64,000 bases of DNA from an uncultured Bacteroidia bacterium (GCA_903905505.1 CAIVGL010000011.1:1-64000); one strand, 5' to 3'; shown: positions 26,586-37,025, numbered from the stretch's first letter. The notes: generated by a model not told the origin, from the letters alone. A program made the numbers and translations.

Positions 26586-27935
26586 TTAAATCTTGTTCCC
26601 ATTTTTTAATGAATCAGCACGAGTGATTTCAGTCGGAAGATTTTCTCGCTCTTTAATCTGTTTCTGCTTTTCAAGCTGCTCTTTATAGATTTCCCATCCA
26701 ATGGTTTGAATGTCGTCTATTTTTTCAGGTTCTACCAATAAGATGGTTTGCCCTTTTTCTAATCCTTTATTGACAATTGTATAGTTGTCGTTATCATCGC
26801 CTAGATCAACAATCTGTTTGATAATTTTGTTTTTCTGGAGATACACAAATTTTGTTGAATCAGTTTCGAAAACTGCCTCTGATGGTATGTAAAGCTTATT
26901 GTCGTAGGATCCAGTCTGAATCATATTGCCAGTGGTCATTGCCGGTTTAAGATCTCTGTCACTGCCAAATACGCGTATGCTTACTTCAAATACTTTTGAA
27001 TCGCTCCTAGGCATCGGCTGTCCTATATTTGCGACCGACATTACCTCTCCTGTTAACTCTTTTTCTGGAAAGGCATCTATCGATAAGGTTACTTTCTGTC
27101 CTATCTTTATTTTGGCAATATCGATCTCATTGACAAAGGTTTCAGATATTAGTTTTGTCATGTCTGGAAGGGTGGTAATAACCGCATTCCAGGGTGTTAA
27201 AACAGACCCTACCTGCACTTTCACTCCATATCGATCCTTGGCATAGAGCACCATCCCTGATTTTGGAGCTTTTATTGTCAAGGCATCATAAAGTTTTAAG
27301 AGATCATCAACACGTTTCTTCTTAAGTCGTTGGTCGATGTTTCGACGTTCCATTTGAGAACTTAATTGGCGGATCCTCATCTCTAGCCCTTTGATATTCC
27401 CCTCAAGCTTTCGCTCTACCTTCGTTAGGTCCATCTGAGCCTTTTTAATCACAGAGGGTGATTCATAGACCGATTCTGCCAAGACTATTTTTTGTTCCTC
27501 TACATCAGCATGAGAGTTAACTATGAGGTCCCTGTAATTACTTAAATATACATTCGTGTCTAACTTCGCATCCTCAATAACAGAGTTTGCCGTTTCTAAG
27601 TCTAATCTCGCAGCAGTTAAAACCTCCTCGATAACCTTGTGGTCAAGGGTGGCAATGTACTGACCCGAATCGACAACAGTTCCCTCTTGAACCAAGTCGG
27701 TAATTTTTATTTCATAAACACGAATGTTCTGACTATTAAGCACTTCGGGCAGAACGATGTTTGAGGAGTTTTCCGATTTAAGCTGGCCAGAAGTGTGTAT
27801 CTTAACCTCTATAGGCCCTTGCAAAACACTACAGGTTATCACTTCTTCTCCGGAGTGCTTGTTCCTCTTGGTAAAGAAAAAGAATATGGCCAGGATTAAA
27901 ATTCCTACTAGGATAAAAACTTGCTTTCTACTCAT
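26586..27935 (-). CDS. HlyD/MacA-type periplasmic adaptor (first of the operon)
   Basis: 449-aa membrane-fusion protein: N-terminal anchor (VFILVGILILAIFFFF), lipoyl half (EGTVVDSGQYIATLDH), long coiled coil (about residues 110-215), second lipoyl half (TIKAPKSGMVLYA), beta-barrel and membrane-proximal domains, then a charged tail (EQLEKQKQIKERENLPTEI). It is the first gene of the leftward export operon and is only distantly similar to the second adaptor. Confidence 0.92.
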   Translation of the reverse strand: MSRKQVFILVGILILAIFFFFTKRNKHSGEEVITCSVLQGPIEVKIHTSGQLKSENSSNIVLPEVLNSQNIRVYEIKITDLVQEGTVVDSGQYIATLDHKVIEEVLTAARLDLETANSVIEDAKLDTNVYLSNYRDLIVNSHADVEEQKIVLAESVYESPSVIKKAQMDLTKVERKLEGNIKGLEMRIRQLSSQMERRNIDQRLKKKRVDDLLKLYDALTIKAPKSGMVLYAKDRYGVKVQVGSVLTPWNAVITTLPDMTKLISETFVNEIDIAKIKIGQKVTLSIDAFPEKELTGEVMSVANIGQPMPRSDSKVFEVSIRVFGSDRDLKPAMTTGNMIQTGSYDNKLYIPSEAVFETDSTKFVYLQKNKIIKQIVDLGDDNDNYTIVNKGLEKGQTILLVEPEKIDDIQTIGWEIYKEQLEKQKQIKERENLPTEITRADSLKNGNKI

Positions 27936-28100
27936 ATTTTTTGAATGAACGTCTGAATGGTTCAGGACGAAAATTTCTAATGACTTAAACCTTAATTTAC
28001 AATGTTAATTTTAAGTTTATTTGTTGCCTTGTTTAATGTTGTAAATATACGAATAGAATTGATTAATCCCATACTTGTACGTTAACGGCGGCTGTTTTTC

Positions 28101-28856
28101 CTAGAATTTTAACTCGAAATTTTCCTTTTGTGATTTGTCGCGAAGGAAGGTAATTCCGAGGTTGAAAAGAGTCAGTGTAACACGAACTTTAGGGTTTAAA
28201 GTTAAGGTGTGCCAAACTTGGTTCATCTCTTTCGATTCATGGATTCCAACCAGAATTAGCACATCGTTTTTACCCGGATCTTTAAGGTGCTCCTCGACTC
28301 GTTTAAATGCTATTTCAGGTTCTTTGGGATGATTAATAAGGATGAAATCTGGTTTGATGGGAGGTTCTGAATTGTCTGTAATTCTTGAAATTGAGTTGAT
28401 GTTTAATTCTTTCAAGGTGCTTTCCGACCATGAGAAAAATGGGGAGTGGCTTTCCGATTGGTAGACAGGCATATTCATATTGGCAAGTGCCATCGCTACT
28501 AGATCATGACCCATAGTTGATCCAAAATAAATAGCCGCTTTGGGTTTGAATTCTGAAACTAGCCGAAAGAGTAACTTTCGATAGCGCATTGGAAGATCAA
28601 TTTTCTGAAGCCCTTTTATCTCTTTTTTGTTCGCTTTTTCAGTATTAGATTCCCGAAGTTGAATTGTTGAATGGGCTTTTAATAAAAGGTTAGTTTTTAA
28701 ATTAAAGTGTTTTAAAAGGGAGTATTCAAGGTGTGAAGTCTTACTTTCAATCACTTCGGTAATCAGCCGAAATAAAAATGGCGAATGAATGCCGTGTCCA
28801 CCTCGGTGTTTCGAATTTTTCCAATGATTCCAATAGCTCTGCAAACGATAGTTCAT
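28101..28856 (-). CDS. SAM-dependent methyltransferase-like protein
   Basis: About 251 aa from the ATG at 28856 (MNYRLQSYWNHWKNSKHRG), which I prefer over an upstream ATG at 28934 because SKHRGGHGIHSPFLFRLI is the usual beginning of this Bacteroidota family. A Rossmann-type methyltransferase fold is suggested by AAIYFGSTMGHDLVAMALA (motif I position) and DFILINHPKEPEIAF. Motif I is atypical (FGSTMG instead of the usual GxGxG), so SAM binding is not certain. It is divergent from recG. Confidence 0.75.
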   Translation of the reverse strand: MNYRLQSYWNHWKNSKHRGGHGIHSPFLFRLITEVIESKTSHLEYSLLKHFNLKTNLLLKAHSTIQLRESNTEKANKKEIKGLQKIDLPMRYRKLLFRLVSEFKPKAAIYFGSTMGHDLVAMALANMNMPVYQSESHSPFFSWSESTLKELNINSISRITDNSEPPIKPDFILINHPKEPEIAFKRVEEHLKDPGKNDVLILVGIHESKEMNQVWHTLTLNPKVRVTLTLFNLGITFLRDKSQKENFELKF

Positions 28857-28948
28857 AAACCTGATTTTGGTGTTGCAAAAATAGTAAACAAACAGTAAGC
28901 TCAATTCAGTAGTTTGCAAAGCTATATTTTTCATGTAAGTTTGTTTTT

Positions 28949-31054
28949 ATGTCTGGATTACTTTCACAAGAGATAAAATTTCTACCTGGAGTTGGGCCCC
29001 GCAAGGCTTTAATTCTAAATCAGGAGCTGAAGGTCTTTACTTTGGGTGATTTAATCTACTATTTTCCCTTTAAATATGTTGATCGCACTAAGTTTTATCT
29101 TATTAAAGAGATTAGCGGCGACTTGCCATATATTCAAGTTAAAGGACGCATCACTGGAATGGAACTCTTAGGCGCTGGTCGAAATCAACGGTTGGTCGCT
29201 TATTTTACGGATGGGACAGCGATTTTAGAACTTATCTGGTTTCAGGGGATAAAATTTGTTAGTCAGACAGTAAAAGCTGGAGTTGAATATATCGTATTTG
29301 GAAAACCAACAGCTTTTAATAATCAGTTTAGTATTGTTCATCCTGAAATTGATGAGTCTAATGCAGAGGCCTCTAAACAAACAGGGTTTATTCAGGCATT
29401 TTACAATACCTCTGAGCGGCTTAAAACGAATTTCATCCACTCACGTAATATTCTTAAGTTTCAATATGTAGCTATTCAGCTTGTGAAGGGGGCAATACTG
29501 GAATCGATGCCTGCTTGGCTTGTCCAAAAGCTCGGGATGATGAGTCTAGAATTGGCACTAATAAATATCCATTTTCCAAGTTCTCCGCAAGCGTTAAAAC
29601 AAGCAGAGTACCGACTAAAGTTTGAAGAGCTGTTTTATATTCAGCTAAAATTACTCCACCTTAAAGAGGATAGACATAAGAAATTCAAGGGTCATATTTT
29701 CGAAAGTGTTGGGTCTAATTTCAACGATTTTTTTTACGATCATCTTCCATTTGAACTTACCAATGCTCAGAAGCGCGTTGTAAAAGAGATTCGCAAAGAT
29801 ATGGGGACTGGAAGGCAGATGAATCGACTTTTGCAGGGTGATGTTGGAAGTGGTAAAACGATGGTGGCCTTGATGTCGATGCTCATTGCCTTAGATAATG
29901 GTTTTCAGTGTTGTTTAATGGCTCCAACCGAGATATTAGCGAATCAGCATTTTGCCTCTATTCGGAAATTCTTAGGGGAGATGCAGGTCAATCTGAAACT
30001 TCTAACTGGATCGACAAAGAAATCTGATCGGGCAATTATACATGAAGAGTTATTAAATGGCAATTTAAATATATTGGTTGGAACACATGCTCTACTAGAA
30101 GACATTGTGCAGTTTAAGTCGCTTGGATTGGTAGTTATTGATGAGCAGCATCGTTTTGGTGTCACGCAGCGTGCTCGTTTATGGCGTAAGAATTACATTC
30201 CTCCTCATGTGTTAGTGATGACTGCAACCCCTATTCCTCGGACCTTAGCGATGACCGTTTATGGAGACTTAGATGTCTCTGTAATCGATGAACTTCCTCC
30301 TGGTCGGAAGCCGATTCATACGGTTCATTATTTTGAGAATAAACGGGCCGAGACCTATGATTTTATCCGTCAGGAGATCTCTCAAGGACGTCAAATATAC
30401 ATTGTCTATCCATTGATCTCTGAGTCTGAAAAGCTGGATTATAAAAATCTAGAGGTTGGTTACGAGCAAGTTGCCAAAGTTTTTCCTGCTCCTAATTATT
30501 CGATAAGCATGGTTCATGGGAAGATGAAACCTGCCCTGAAAGATCAGGAGATGCAACGATTTAAAAATGGCGAGACGCAAATCCTTGTGGCAACGACGGT
30601 TATCGAGGTGGGTGTCGATGTGCCTAATGCCTCAGTGATGATTATTGAAAGTTCTGAACGTTTTGGATTATCTCAACTACATCAGCTTAGAGGTCGGGTT
30701 GGTCGAGGTGCAGAACAATCTTATTGCATGCTGTTAAGCGGCTTTAAATTAAGCGCTGATAGTCGAAAACGTATTGAAACGATGGTTTCTACCAATGATG
30801 GCTTTGAGATCGCTGAAGTGGATATGAGGTTACGTGGACCCGGCGATATTGAAGGTACACAACAGAGTGGTATTGCTTTTGATTTGAAAATTAGTAACCT
30901 GGCTAAGGATGGTCAGATCCTTCAATATGCTCGAGATATTGCCGAATCAATCCTTTCAACAGACCCTTCACTAGATCAACCGCAAAATGAAATTTTAAGA
31001 AAACAGTTAATTGCATTGCGAAAGAATCATTTAAACTGGGGATCAATTAGTTAG
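28949..31054 (+). CDS. recG: ATP-dependent DNA helicase RecG
   Basis: Branch-migration helicase that remodels stalled forks and Holliday junctions. 701 aa: wedge/OB domain (residues about 1-240; LPGVGPRKALIL and DLIYYFPFKYVDRTKFY), helicase domain 1 with QGDVGSGKTMVALM (Walker A), VGTHALLEDIV, DEQHRFGV and MTATPIPRTLAMT, helicase domain 2 with VATTVIEVGVDVPNA and HQLRGRVGRG, and the C-terminal TRG motif region RLRGPGDIEGTQQSG. Complete. Confidence 0.97.
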   Translation: MSGLLSQEIKFLPGVGPRKALILNQELKVFTLGDLIYYFPFKYVDRTKFYLIKEISGDLPYIQVKGRITGMELLGAGRNQRLVAYFTDGTAILELIWFQGIKFVSQTVKAGVEYIVFGKPTAFNNQFSIVHPEIDESNAEASKQTGFIQAFYNTSERLKTNFIHSRNILKFQYVAIQLVKGAILESMPAWLVQKLGMMSLELALINIHFPSSPQALKQAEYRLKFEELFYIQLKLLHLKEDRHKKFKGHIFESVGSNFNDFFYDHLPFELTNAQKRVVKEIRKDMGTGRQMNRLLQGDVGSGKTMVALMSMLIALDNGFQCCLMAPTEILANQHFASIRKFLGEMQVNLKLLTGSTKKSDRAIIHEELLNGNLNILVGTHALLEDIVQFKSLGLVVIDEQHRFGVTQRARLWRKNYIPPHVLVMTATPIPRTLAMTVYGDLDVSVIDELPPGRKPIHTVHYFENKRAETYDFIRQEISQGRQIYIVYPLISESEKLDYKNLEVGYEQVAKVFPAPNYSISMVHGKMKPALKDQEMQRFKNGETQILVATTVIEVGVDVPNASVMIIESSERFGLSQLHQLRGRVGRGAEQSYCMLLSGFKLSADSRKRIETMVSTNDGFEIAEVDMRLRGPGDIEGTQQSGIAFDLKISNLAKDGQILQYARDIAESILSTDPSLDQPQNEILRKQLIALRKNHLNWGSIS

Positions 31055-31136
31055 GCTTTTGATCCGCTGTTTATTAGTGATTCAATTCTTGTTGTGAAAC
31101 TCATTTGTCGATATGTTTACATTTATACCTCTTTTA

Positions 31137-31170
31137 TTGTTTTTTTGTTAAAACAAAAAACCTACTTTTG
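31137..31170 (+). promoter_or_regulatory. candidate promoter of the MgtE-like/NRAMP-like operon
   Basis: TACTTTTG at 31163-31170 fits TAnnTTTG exactly; a TTG at 31137-31139 lies 23 nt upstream, the long end of the accepted spacing. The predicted start near 31177 gives a leader of about 120 nt. Confidence 0.45.
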
Positions 31171-31177
31171 CCAAGCA

Positions 31178-31299
31178 AACCAAAATCATTGCATAAATGG
31201 ACGAAGGCCCTACGGATATAATTTTATTAACTCTGATATCGAGGGATCGTTAAGCTACGTTTACGCTCCTTGTAATATCCCAAAATCAAGGAGCTACTC
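31178..31299 (+). promoter_or_regulatory. structured leader RNA sequestering the ribosome-binding site (possible riboswitch)
   Basis: Two stems are visible. Stem A: CCCT-ACG-GATAT (31208-31219) pairs with ATATC-G-AGGG (31236-31245). Stem B: a perfect 8-bp pair GCTCCTTG (31265-31272) with CAAGGAGC (31287-31294), 14-nt loop. The 3' arm of stem B contains AAGGAG, 6 nt before the ATG at 31300. An alternative pairing GGGAT (31243-31247) with ATCCC (31277-31281) would enclose the left arm of stem B and open stem A. The pentamer CTACG occurs twice (31210-31214, 31255-31259). Strong Shine-Dalgarno sites are uncommon in this phylum, so a buried one suggests translational control. I could not match it to the M-box, yybP-ykoY or NiCo consensus as I remember them. 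Confidence 0.5.
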
Positions 31300-32568
31300 A
31301 TGACATCAATCACTACATTTTATTTAAGCCGCATCATTGGTCTACGTGCAACCGGTTCTAATGGTAGTTTCCTTGGCGTGGTAAAGGATCTGTTGGTAGA
31401 TGCCGATTCATCGAATTCACCTACTGGTCATCCGGTTTTAAAAGGAATTAAATTAAAAACGAAACTCGGCGGTGCATTTTATTCTTTTCAAAATTTTCAT
31501 GTTGAAAAGGATAATGGAAAGTTGAGAATTATCTGCGACCAATTATTAGACCTCTCTACCGAAGAATTAAACCATAGTCTCCATTTAGTTGAAGCTGTTC
31601 TGGACAATCAGATTGTTGATTTGAATGGACGCAAACTCGTTCGGGTAAACGACGTGAGATTAGTGACGATTAATAGTGAGACCTTTGCCGTGGCCGTTGA
31701 TATTGGCATTGAAGGCCTATTGCGTAGAATTGGAATCGTTAAGCCCTTGATGTCTATCGCTAGCCTATTCGGAGGGACAATACCTGCTAAGTTTATTCTT
31801 TGGGAAGATGTAGAGACGATTGATTTCTCCAATTTAAATATTAAACTTTCTAAGAGTTATTCTAAACTTCAGACTCTCCATCCTTCTGATCTAGCTGATA
31901 TTATCGAAGATCTTGGTCGTAAGGCTAGTGCCGAAGTTTTCTCTGCATTGGATGAAGAGAAAGCGGCTGATGTTATGGAAGAGCTCGATAAGGAAACTCA
32001 GCTTCACATTCTGGAGAGTCTTTCCATTGAAAAAGCAGCTGATGTCTTAGATCGTATGCCAGCTGATGAGGTCGCTGATATCTTGGATTCCTTAGAAGAC
32101 GATAAGGTAGAGCTGTTGCTTAACGAGATGGAGAAGGACACTTCTCAAGAAGTACGTGAGTTATTGGTATATCCTGATCATACGGTGGGAAGTATCATGT
32201 CATCAGAGTATCTCTCCTTTAGTGAAAATACGACCATCGAAGAGGTTCTTACAGAACTTCGAACCAATCAGCCTGAATTTGAAACATTATATAACTTCTT
32301 CGTGATTGATGAACAGGAAGTTTTAATCGCAACCTTCTCCATTCGGGATGTTGTTGTTTCTGCTCCTGATTTGCAGTTGAAGCAGATTATGAAGCCATCT
32401 CCTGTTCATTTAATTGATTATCAAAAGATTAATGAGATTGCTGAGATAGTTTCGAAATATAACTTGTTGGCAATCCCGGTTGTTGATAAAAATAATGTCC
32501 TCAAAGGAATGGTTGTTATTGACGACGTTATTGAAGATTTAATAAAGAAACGTAGGACAAATAAATAG
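31300..32568 (+). CDS. cytosolic PRC / MgtE_N / CBS-domain protein without transport domain
   Basis: 422 aa, no transmembrane segment. Residues about 1-85 and 100-180 look like PRC-barrel-type modules (IGLRATGSNGSFLGVVKDLL and LVRVNDVRLVTINSETFAVA). Residues about 190-290 are the MgtE N-domain of repeated helical units (LHPSDLADIIEDLG, KAADVMEELDKET, KAADVLDRMPADEVADILDS). Residues about 295-415 are a CBS pair (DHTVGSIMSSEYLSF, MKPSPVHLIDYQKINEIAEI, LLAIPVVDKNNVLKGMVVID). In MgtE these two domains sense Mg2+ and gate the pore; here the pore is missing and an NRAMP-like transporter follows 10 nt downstream. I infer it regulates that transporter. Confidence 0.9.
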   Translation: MTSITTFYLSRIIGLRATGSNGSFLGVVKDLLVDADSSNSPTGHPVLKGIKLKTKLGGAFYSFQNFHVEKDNGKLRIICDQLLDLSTEELNHSLHLVEAVLDNQIVDLNGRKLVRVNDVRLVTINSETFAVAVDIGIEGLLRRIGIVKPLMSIASLFGGTIPAKFILWEDVETIDFSNLNIKLSKSYSKLQTLHPSDLADIIEDLGRKASAEVFSALDEEKAADVMEELDKETQLHILESLSIEKAADVLDRMPADEVADILDSLEDDKVELLLNEMEKDTSQEVRELLVYPDHTVGSIMSSEYLSFSENTTIEEVLTELRTNQPEFETLYNFFVIDEQEVLIATFSIRDVVVSAPDLQLKQIMKPSPVHLIDYQKINEIAEIVSKYNLLAIPVVDKNNVLKGMVVIDDVIEDLIKKRRTNK

Positions 32569-32578
32569 GGGATTAGTC

Positions 32579-33829
32579 ATGTTTAAGAATAAGAAGTCAT
32601 TTTTTCAGAGGCTGGGGATCTTTCTGGCAATCCTTGGTCCGGGCATCATTACAGGAAGTGTGGATAATGATGCTGGTGGAATAACAACTTATTCGGTTGC
32701 TGCTGCTCTATATGGCTATAATCTGATCTGGACATTAATCCCCTCTTTTATTGTATTGGTCGTTATCCAAGAGATGAATGCTCGAATGGGTATTGTAACT
32801 GGTAAAGGATTGGCTGATTTGATTCGCGAGAATGCAGGTGTTAAAATTACTTTCTTTATTTTTATTGGTTTACTGATTGCCGACATTGGCAATACAACCA
32901 CTGAATTTGCTGGCGTTGCTGGTAGTATGGAGGTCTTTGGAGTGAATAAGTACATCTCCGTTCCAGTGGTAGGCTTTTTAATTTGGTTTCTTGTTGTTAA
33001 AGGGACCTATAAAATAGCTGAACGAATTTTTCTGCTCTTTAGCGTCTCCTTATTAATGTATGTTGTTTCTGCCTTAATGGGTAAACCGCATTGGGGGGAA
33101 ATAGGACAAGCGGTATTGCACCCTCAAATGGAACTCAATACGCAAAGCTTGGCTATGATTATTGGGATTATTGGTACAACGATAGCCCCATGGATGCAAT
33201 TTTATATGCAGTCATCGGTGATCGAAAAGGGATTAAAGATGAAACAATTCAAATACACTTTAATTGATATTGTTGTTGGCTGTATTGCAACCGTAGTTGT
33301 GGCTTTCTTTATCATGGTGGCTTGTGCTTCAACCTTACATGAGAACGGGATTCAAATCAATGAAGCTAAAGATGCAGCTTTAGCTTTAAAGCCACTTGCT
33401 GGTGCATTTGCTTCTCAACTTTTTGCATTTGGATTGTTTATTGCCTCTATATTTTCGGCTACGATATTGCCATTGGCTACAGCTTTTTACGTCTGTGAGG
33501 CTTTCGGATTTGAGGCTGGTATTGATAAAAAATGGGATGAGGCTAAAGAATTTTACGTTCTATATACCGGAATTTTAATTATTGGAGCAGCTATAATTTT
33601 AATTCCTAATGCACCTCTAATTAAAATCTCCCTCTGGACACAAGTTATTAATGGAATGTTGCTTCCAGTAGTGTTGATCTGTATGATTTTATTGGTGAAC
33701 AACAAGAAAATCATGGGCCAATATGTCAACAATTGGTTTAATAATCTTATTGGATGGTCGGCCGTAATTGTCTTGGTTGTGCTTTCTATAATTCTATTGT
33801 TATTGCCCTTGTTTTCCCATTCTACCTAA
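32579..33829 (+). CDS. NRAMP-like divalent metal transporter lacking canonical metal-site motifs
   Basis: 416-aa inner-membrane protein with about 11 hydrophobic helices and the LeuT-fold layout of the SLC11/NRAMP family. In TM1 the family motif DPGN is replaced by Asp29-Asn-Asp-Ala (GPGIITGSVDNDAGG), and in TM6 the metal-binding MPH is replaced by Ala203-Pro-Trp (GTTIAPWMQFYMQSS). Loss of the TM6 methionine removes the soft ligand that selects Mn2+/Fe2+. NRAMP-related Mg2+ transporters (NRMT type) are known to lack it, so Mg2+ is a plausible substrate. Co-transcribed with the MgtE_N/CBS protein. Confidence 0.88.
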   Translation: MFKNKKSFFQRLGIFLAILGPGIITGSVDNDAGGITTYSVAAALYGYNLIWTLIPSFIVLVVIQEMNARMGIVTGKGLADLIRENAGVKITFFIFIGLLIADIGNTTTEFAGVAGSMEVFGVNKYISVPVVGFLIWFLVVKGTYKIAERIFLLFSVSLLMYVVSALMGKPHWGEIGQAVLHPQMELNTQSLAMIIGIIGTTIAPWMQFYMQSSVIEKGLKMKQFKYTLIDIVVGCIATVVVAFFIMVACASTLHENGIQINEAKDAALALKPLAGAFASQLFAFGLFIASIFSATILPLATAFYVCEAFGFEAGIDKKWDEAKEFYVLYTGILIIGAAIILIPNAPLIKISLWTQVINGMLLPVVLICMILLVNNKKIMGQYVNNWFNNLIGWSAVIVLVVLSIILLLLPLFSHST

Positions 33830-33908
33830 TGGATAGAGTCTGATTTTATTCGGTATCGAAAACAGTTTTAGAAGTTAGTGACTATTTTTGTTTAAAAGGA
33901 TAAGCGTG

Positions 33909-34469
33909 ATGAGGTATATTTCAAAATTTATATTGTGGATTACTGGATGGAAGGTTATTAGCGGCATTGCTCCAGTACCAAAATGCGTCGTGCTGGGGGT
34001 ACCCCATACTTCGATATGGGATTTTGTCATCTCATGGCTTTTTTACAATTCTATTGGCGGAAAATCTAGTATTATTGTCAATAAAAAATTCTTTTTCTTT
34101 CCAACAAAATATCTCCTTAACTACATGGGAGCTATTCCATTAGATTTGTCTAAAGGGATTAGTTTGGTTAAGCAGATTGTTGCTGAATTTGAAAAACGGG
34201 AAGTGATGCATTTAGCAATTGCCATTGAGGGAACTCGTAAGCCTACCACAAAATGGAAGGGGGGCTTTCATACCATTGCCAGGGCTGCCAATGTTCCAGT
34301 CTTTTTCGCGGTATTTGATTGGGGTAGAAAAGAGATTGGCATAGTTGAGCAGATGGTATTAACGGATGATTTAGCCGCCGATATGCTAACGGTTAAGAAA
34401 TGGTACAAGCAAAGGGGAGTAGTGGGTAAGCACCCCAAGAATTTTGTCTTTGGCGATGGCCTTGATTAG
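33909..34469 (+). CDS. 1-acyl-sn-glycerol-3-phosphate acyltransferase-like protein
   Basis: 186-aa PlsC-type acyltransferase, probably membrane-associated phospholipid remodelling. The NHx4D-type motif appears as PHTSIWDF (about residues 32-39) and the second block as AIEGTRKPTTKWKGGFHTIA. I chose the ATG at 33909; an in-frame TTG at 33888 lies 21 nt upstream, and a TAnnTTTG-like box (TATTTTTG, 33883-33890) would start transcription just before the ATG. It precedes the omega-amidase gene by 8 nt. Confidence 0.88.
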   Translation: MRYISKFILWITGWKVISGIAPVPKCVVLGVPHTSIWDFVISWLFYNSIGGKSSIIVNKKFFFFPTKYLLNYMGAIPLDLSKGISLVKQIVAEFEKREVMHLAIAIEGTRKPTTKWKGGFHTIARAANVPVFFAVFDWGRKEIGIVEQMVLTDDLAADMLTVKKWYKQRGVVGKHPKNFVFGDGLD

Positions 34470-34477
34470 TTCGTCTA

Positions 34478-35263
34478 ATGAAAACTTTAGATAACCTTCG
34501 TGTTGCACTTATTCAAGATGATTTAGTCTGGGAAAATCCAATTCAGAATAGACTGAATTTTGAGCAAATCATCCTTTCATTAATTGGTAAGTCCGAGGTT
34601 GTTTTTCTTCCCGAAACATTTACCACTGGATTTACCATCGCTATACCACAATTGGCAGAAAATATGGATGGGCCAACTTTAGGCTGGCTGACCGAGCTTT
34701 CAAAAAGGACTAATATCGCAATCGGAGGGAGCCTTTTTATTAAGGAAGCTGATGAATATTTTAACCGTTTCGTATTTGTTACCCCAGAAGGTGAACTTTC
34801 ATTTTACGATAAACGACATCTGTTTTCAATCGGGGGAGAATCCAATCTTTTAAAGTCTGGCGCTAAACGGGTGGTTATTTCCTATTTGGGATGGCGTATC
34901 GCTCCGTTTATTTGCTACGACCTTCGTTTCCCCGTTTGGTGTAGAAATAAGTCGGATATCGATCTAATGGTTTTTATGGCTAATTGGCCAGAATCTAGAC
35001 AAGAAGTTTGGAAGATATTGCTTCGTGCAAGAGCCATTGAGAATCAAGTTTATGTCGCTGGCATAAATCGAATTGGAATGGACGGCAATGGTATTTCTTA
35101 CACTGGCGATAGTCAACTGGTAACGGCAAAAGGAGAAGTTGCTGAGCCTGTTGCGAACCTCGACTCTCGAATCTTGTTTTATAACTTGTCTAAATCTGAT
35201 CTTCATGATTTTAGAGTTAAGTTTCCGGTAGAAAAAGATGCCGATCAATTTTTAATTACCTAA
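34478..35263 (+). CDS. omega-amidase / nitrilase-superfamily amidohydrolase (YafV-like)
   Basis: 261 aa. The Glu-Lys-Cys catalytic triad is visible: Glu in VFLPETFTTGF, Lys in SFYDKRHLFS and Cys in APFICYDLRFPVWCR. The DKRHLFS and CYDLRFPVW pattern is that of omega-amidases, which hydrolyse alpha-ketoglutaramate or alpha-ketosuccinamate in glutamine/methionine salvage. Probably co-transcribed with the upstream acyltransferase, although no functional link is apparent. Confidence 0.93.
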   Translation: MKTLDNLRVALIQDDLVWENPIQNRLNFEQIILSLIGKSEVVFLPETFTTGFTIAIPQLAENMDGPTLGWLTELSKRTNIAIGGSLFIKEADEYFNRFVFVTPEGELSFYDKRHLFSIGGESNLLKSGAKRVVISYLGWRIAPFICYDLRFPVWCRNKSDIDLMVFMANWPESRQEVWKILLRARAIENQVYVAGINRIGMDGNGISYTGDSQLVTAKGEVAEPVANLDSRILFYNLSKSDLHDFRVKFPVEKDADQFLIT

Positions 35264-35353
35264 GATTATCGTCGATTTCTAGTCTTTTAAATAGAAGTCG
35301 AAGATTTCTATTTTGCTGATAATCAATATAGGAGGTTTGAATTTATTTTTGGC

Positions 35354-35361
35354 TACCTTTG
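35354..35361 (+). promoter_or_regulatory. candidate -7 box of the ABC-F gene
   Basis: TACCTTTG fits TAnnTTTG exactly, 50 nt before the ATG at 35412. The nearest TTTG upstream (35336-35339) is only 14 nt away, shorter than usual. Confidence 0.35.
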
Positions 35362-35369
35362 CGCATTAA

Positions 35370-37025
<1,656 letters not shown>

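Noticed and set aside
28857-28934. 26-residue N-terminal extension of the methyltransferase-like protein
   Set aside because: The extension overlaps the promoter region shared with recG and is not like the family; MNYRLQSYWNHW is the usual start.
31178-31299. Assignment of the leader to the M-box, yybP-ykoY or NiCo riboswitch
   Set aside because: The key conserved strings of those classes as I remember them (for example GGUGAGGCUCC, GGGGAGUAG) are missing; left unassigned.
31094-31303. 69-codon open frame over the leader of the MgtE-like gene
   Set aside because: The frame runs through the promoter box and both RNA stems, has no recognisable protein character and ends across the true start codon.
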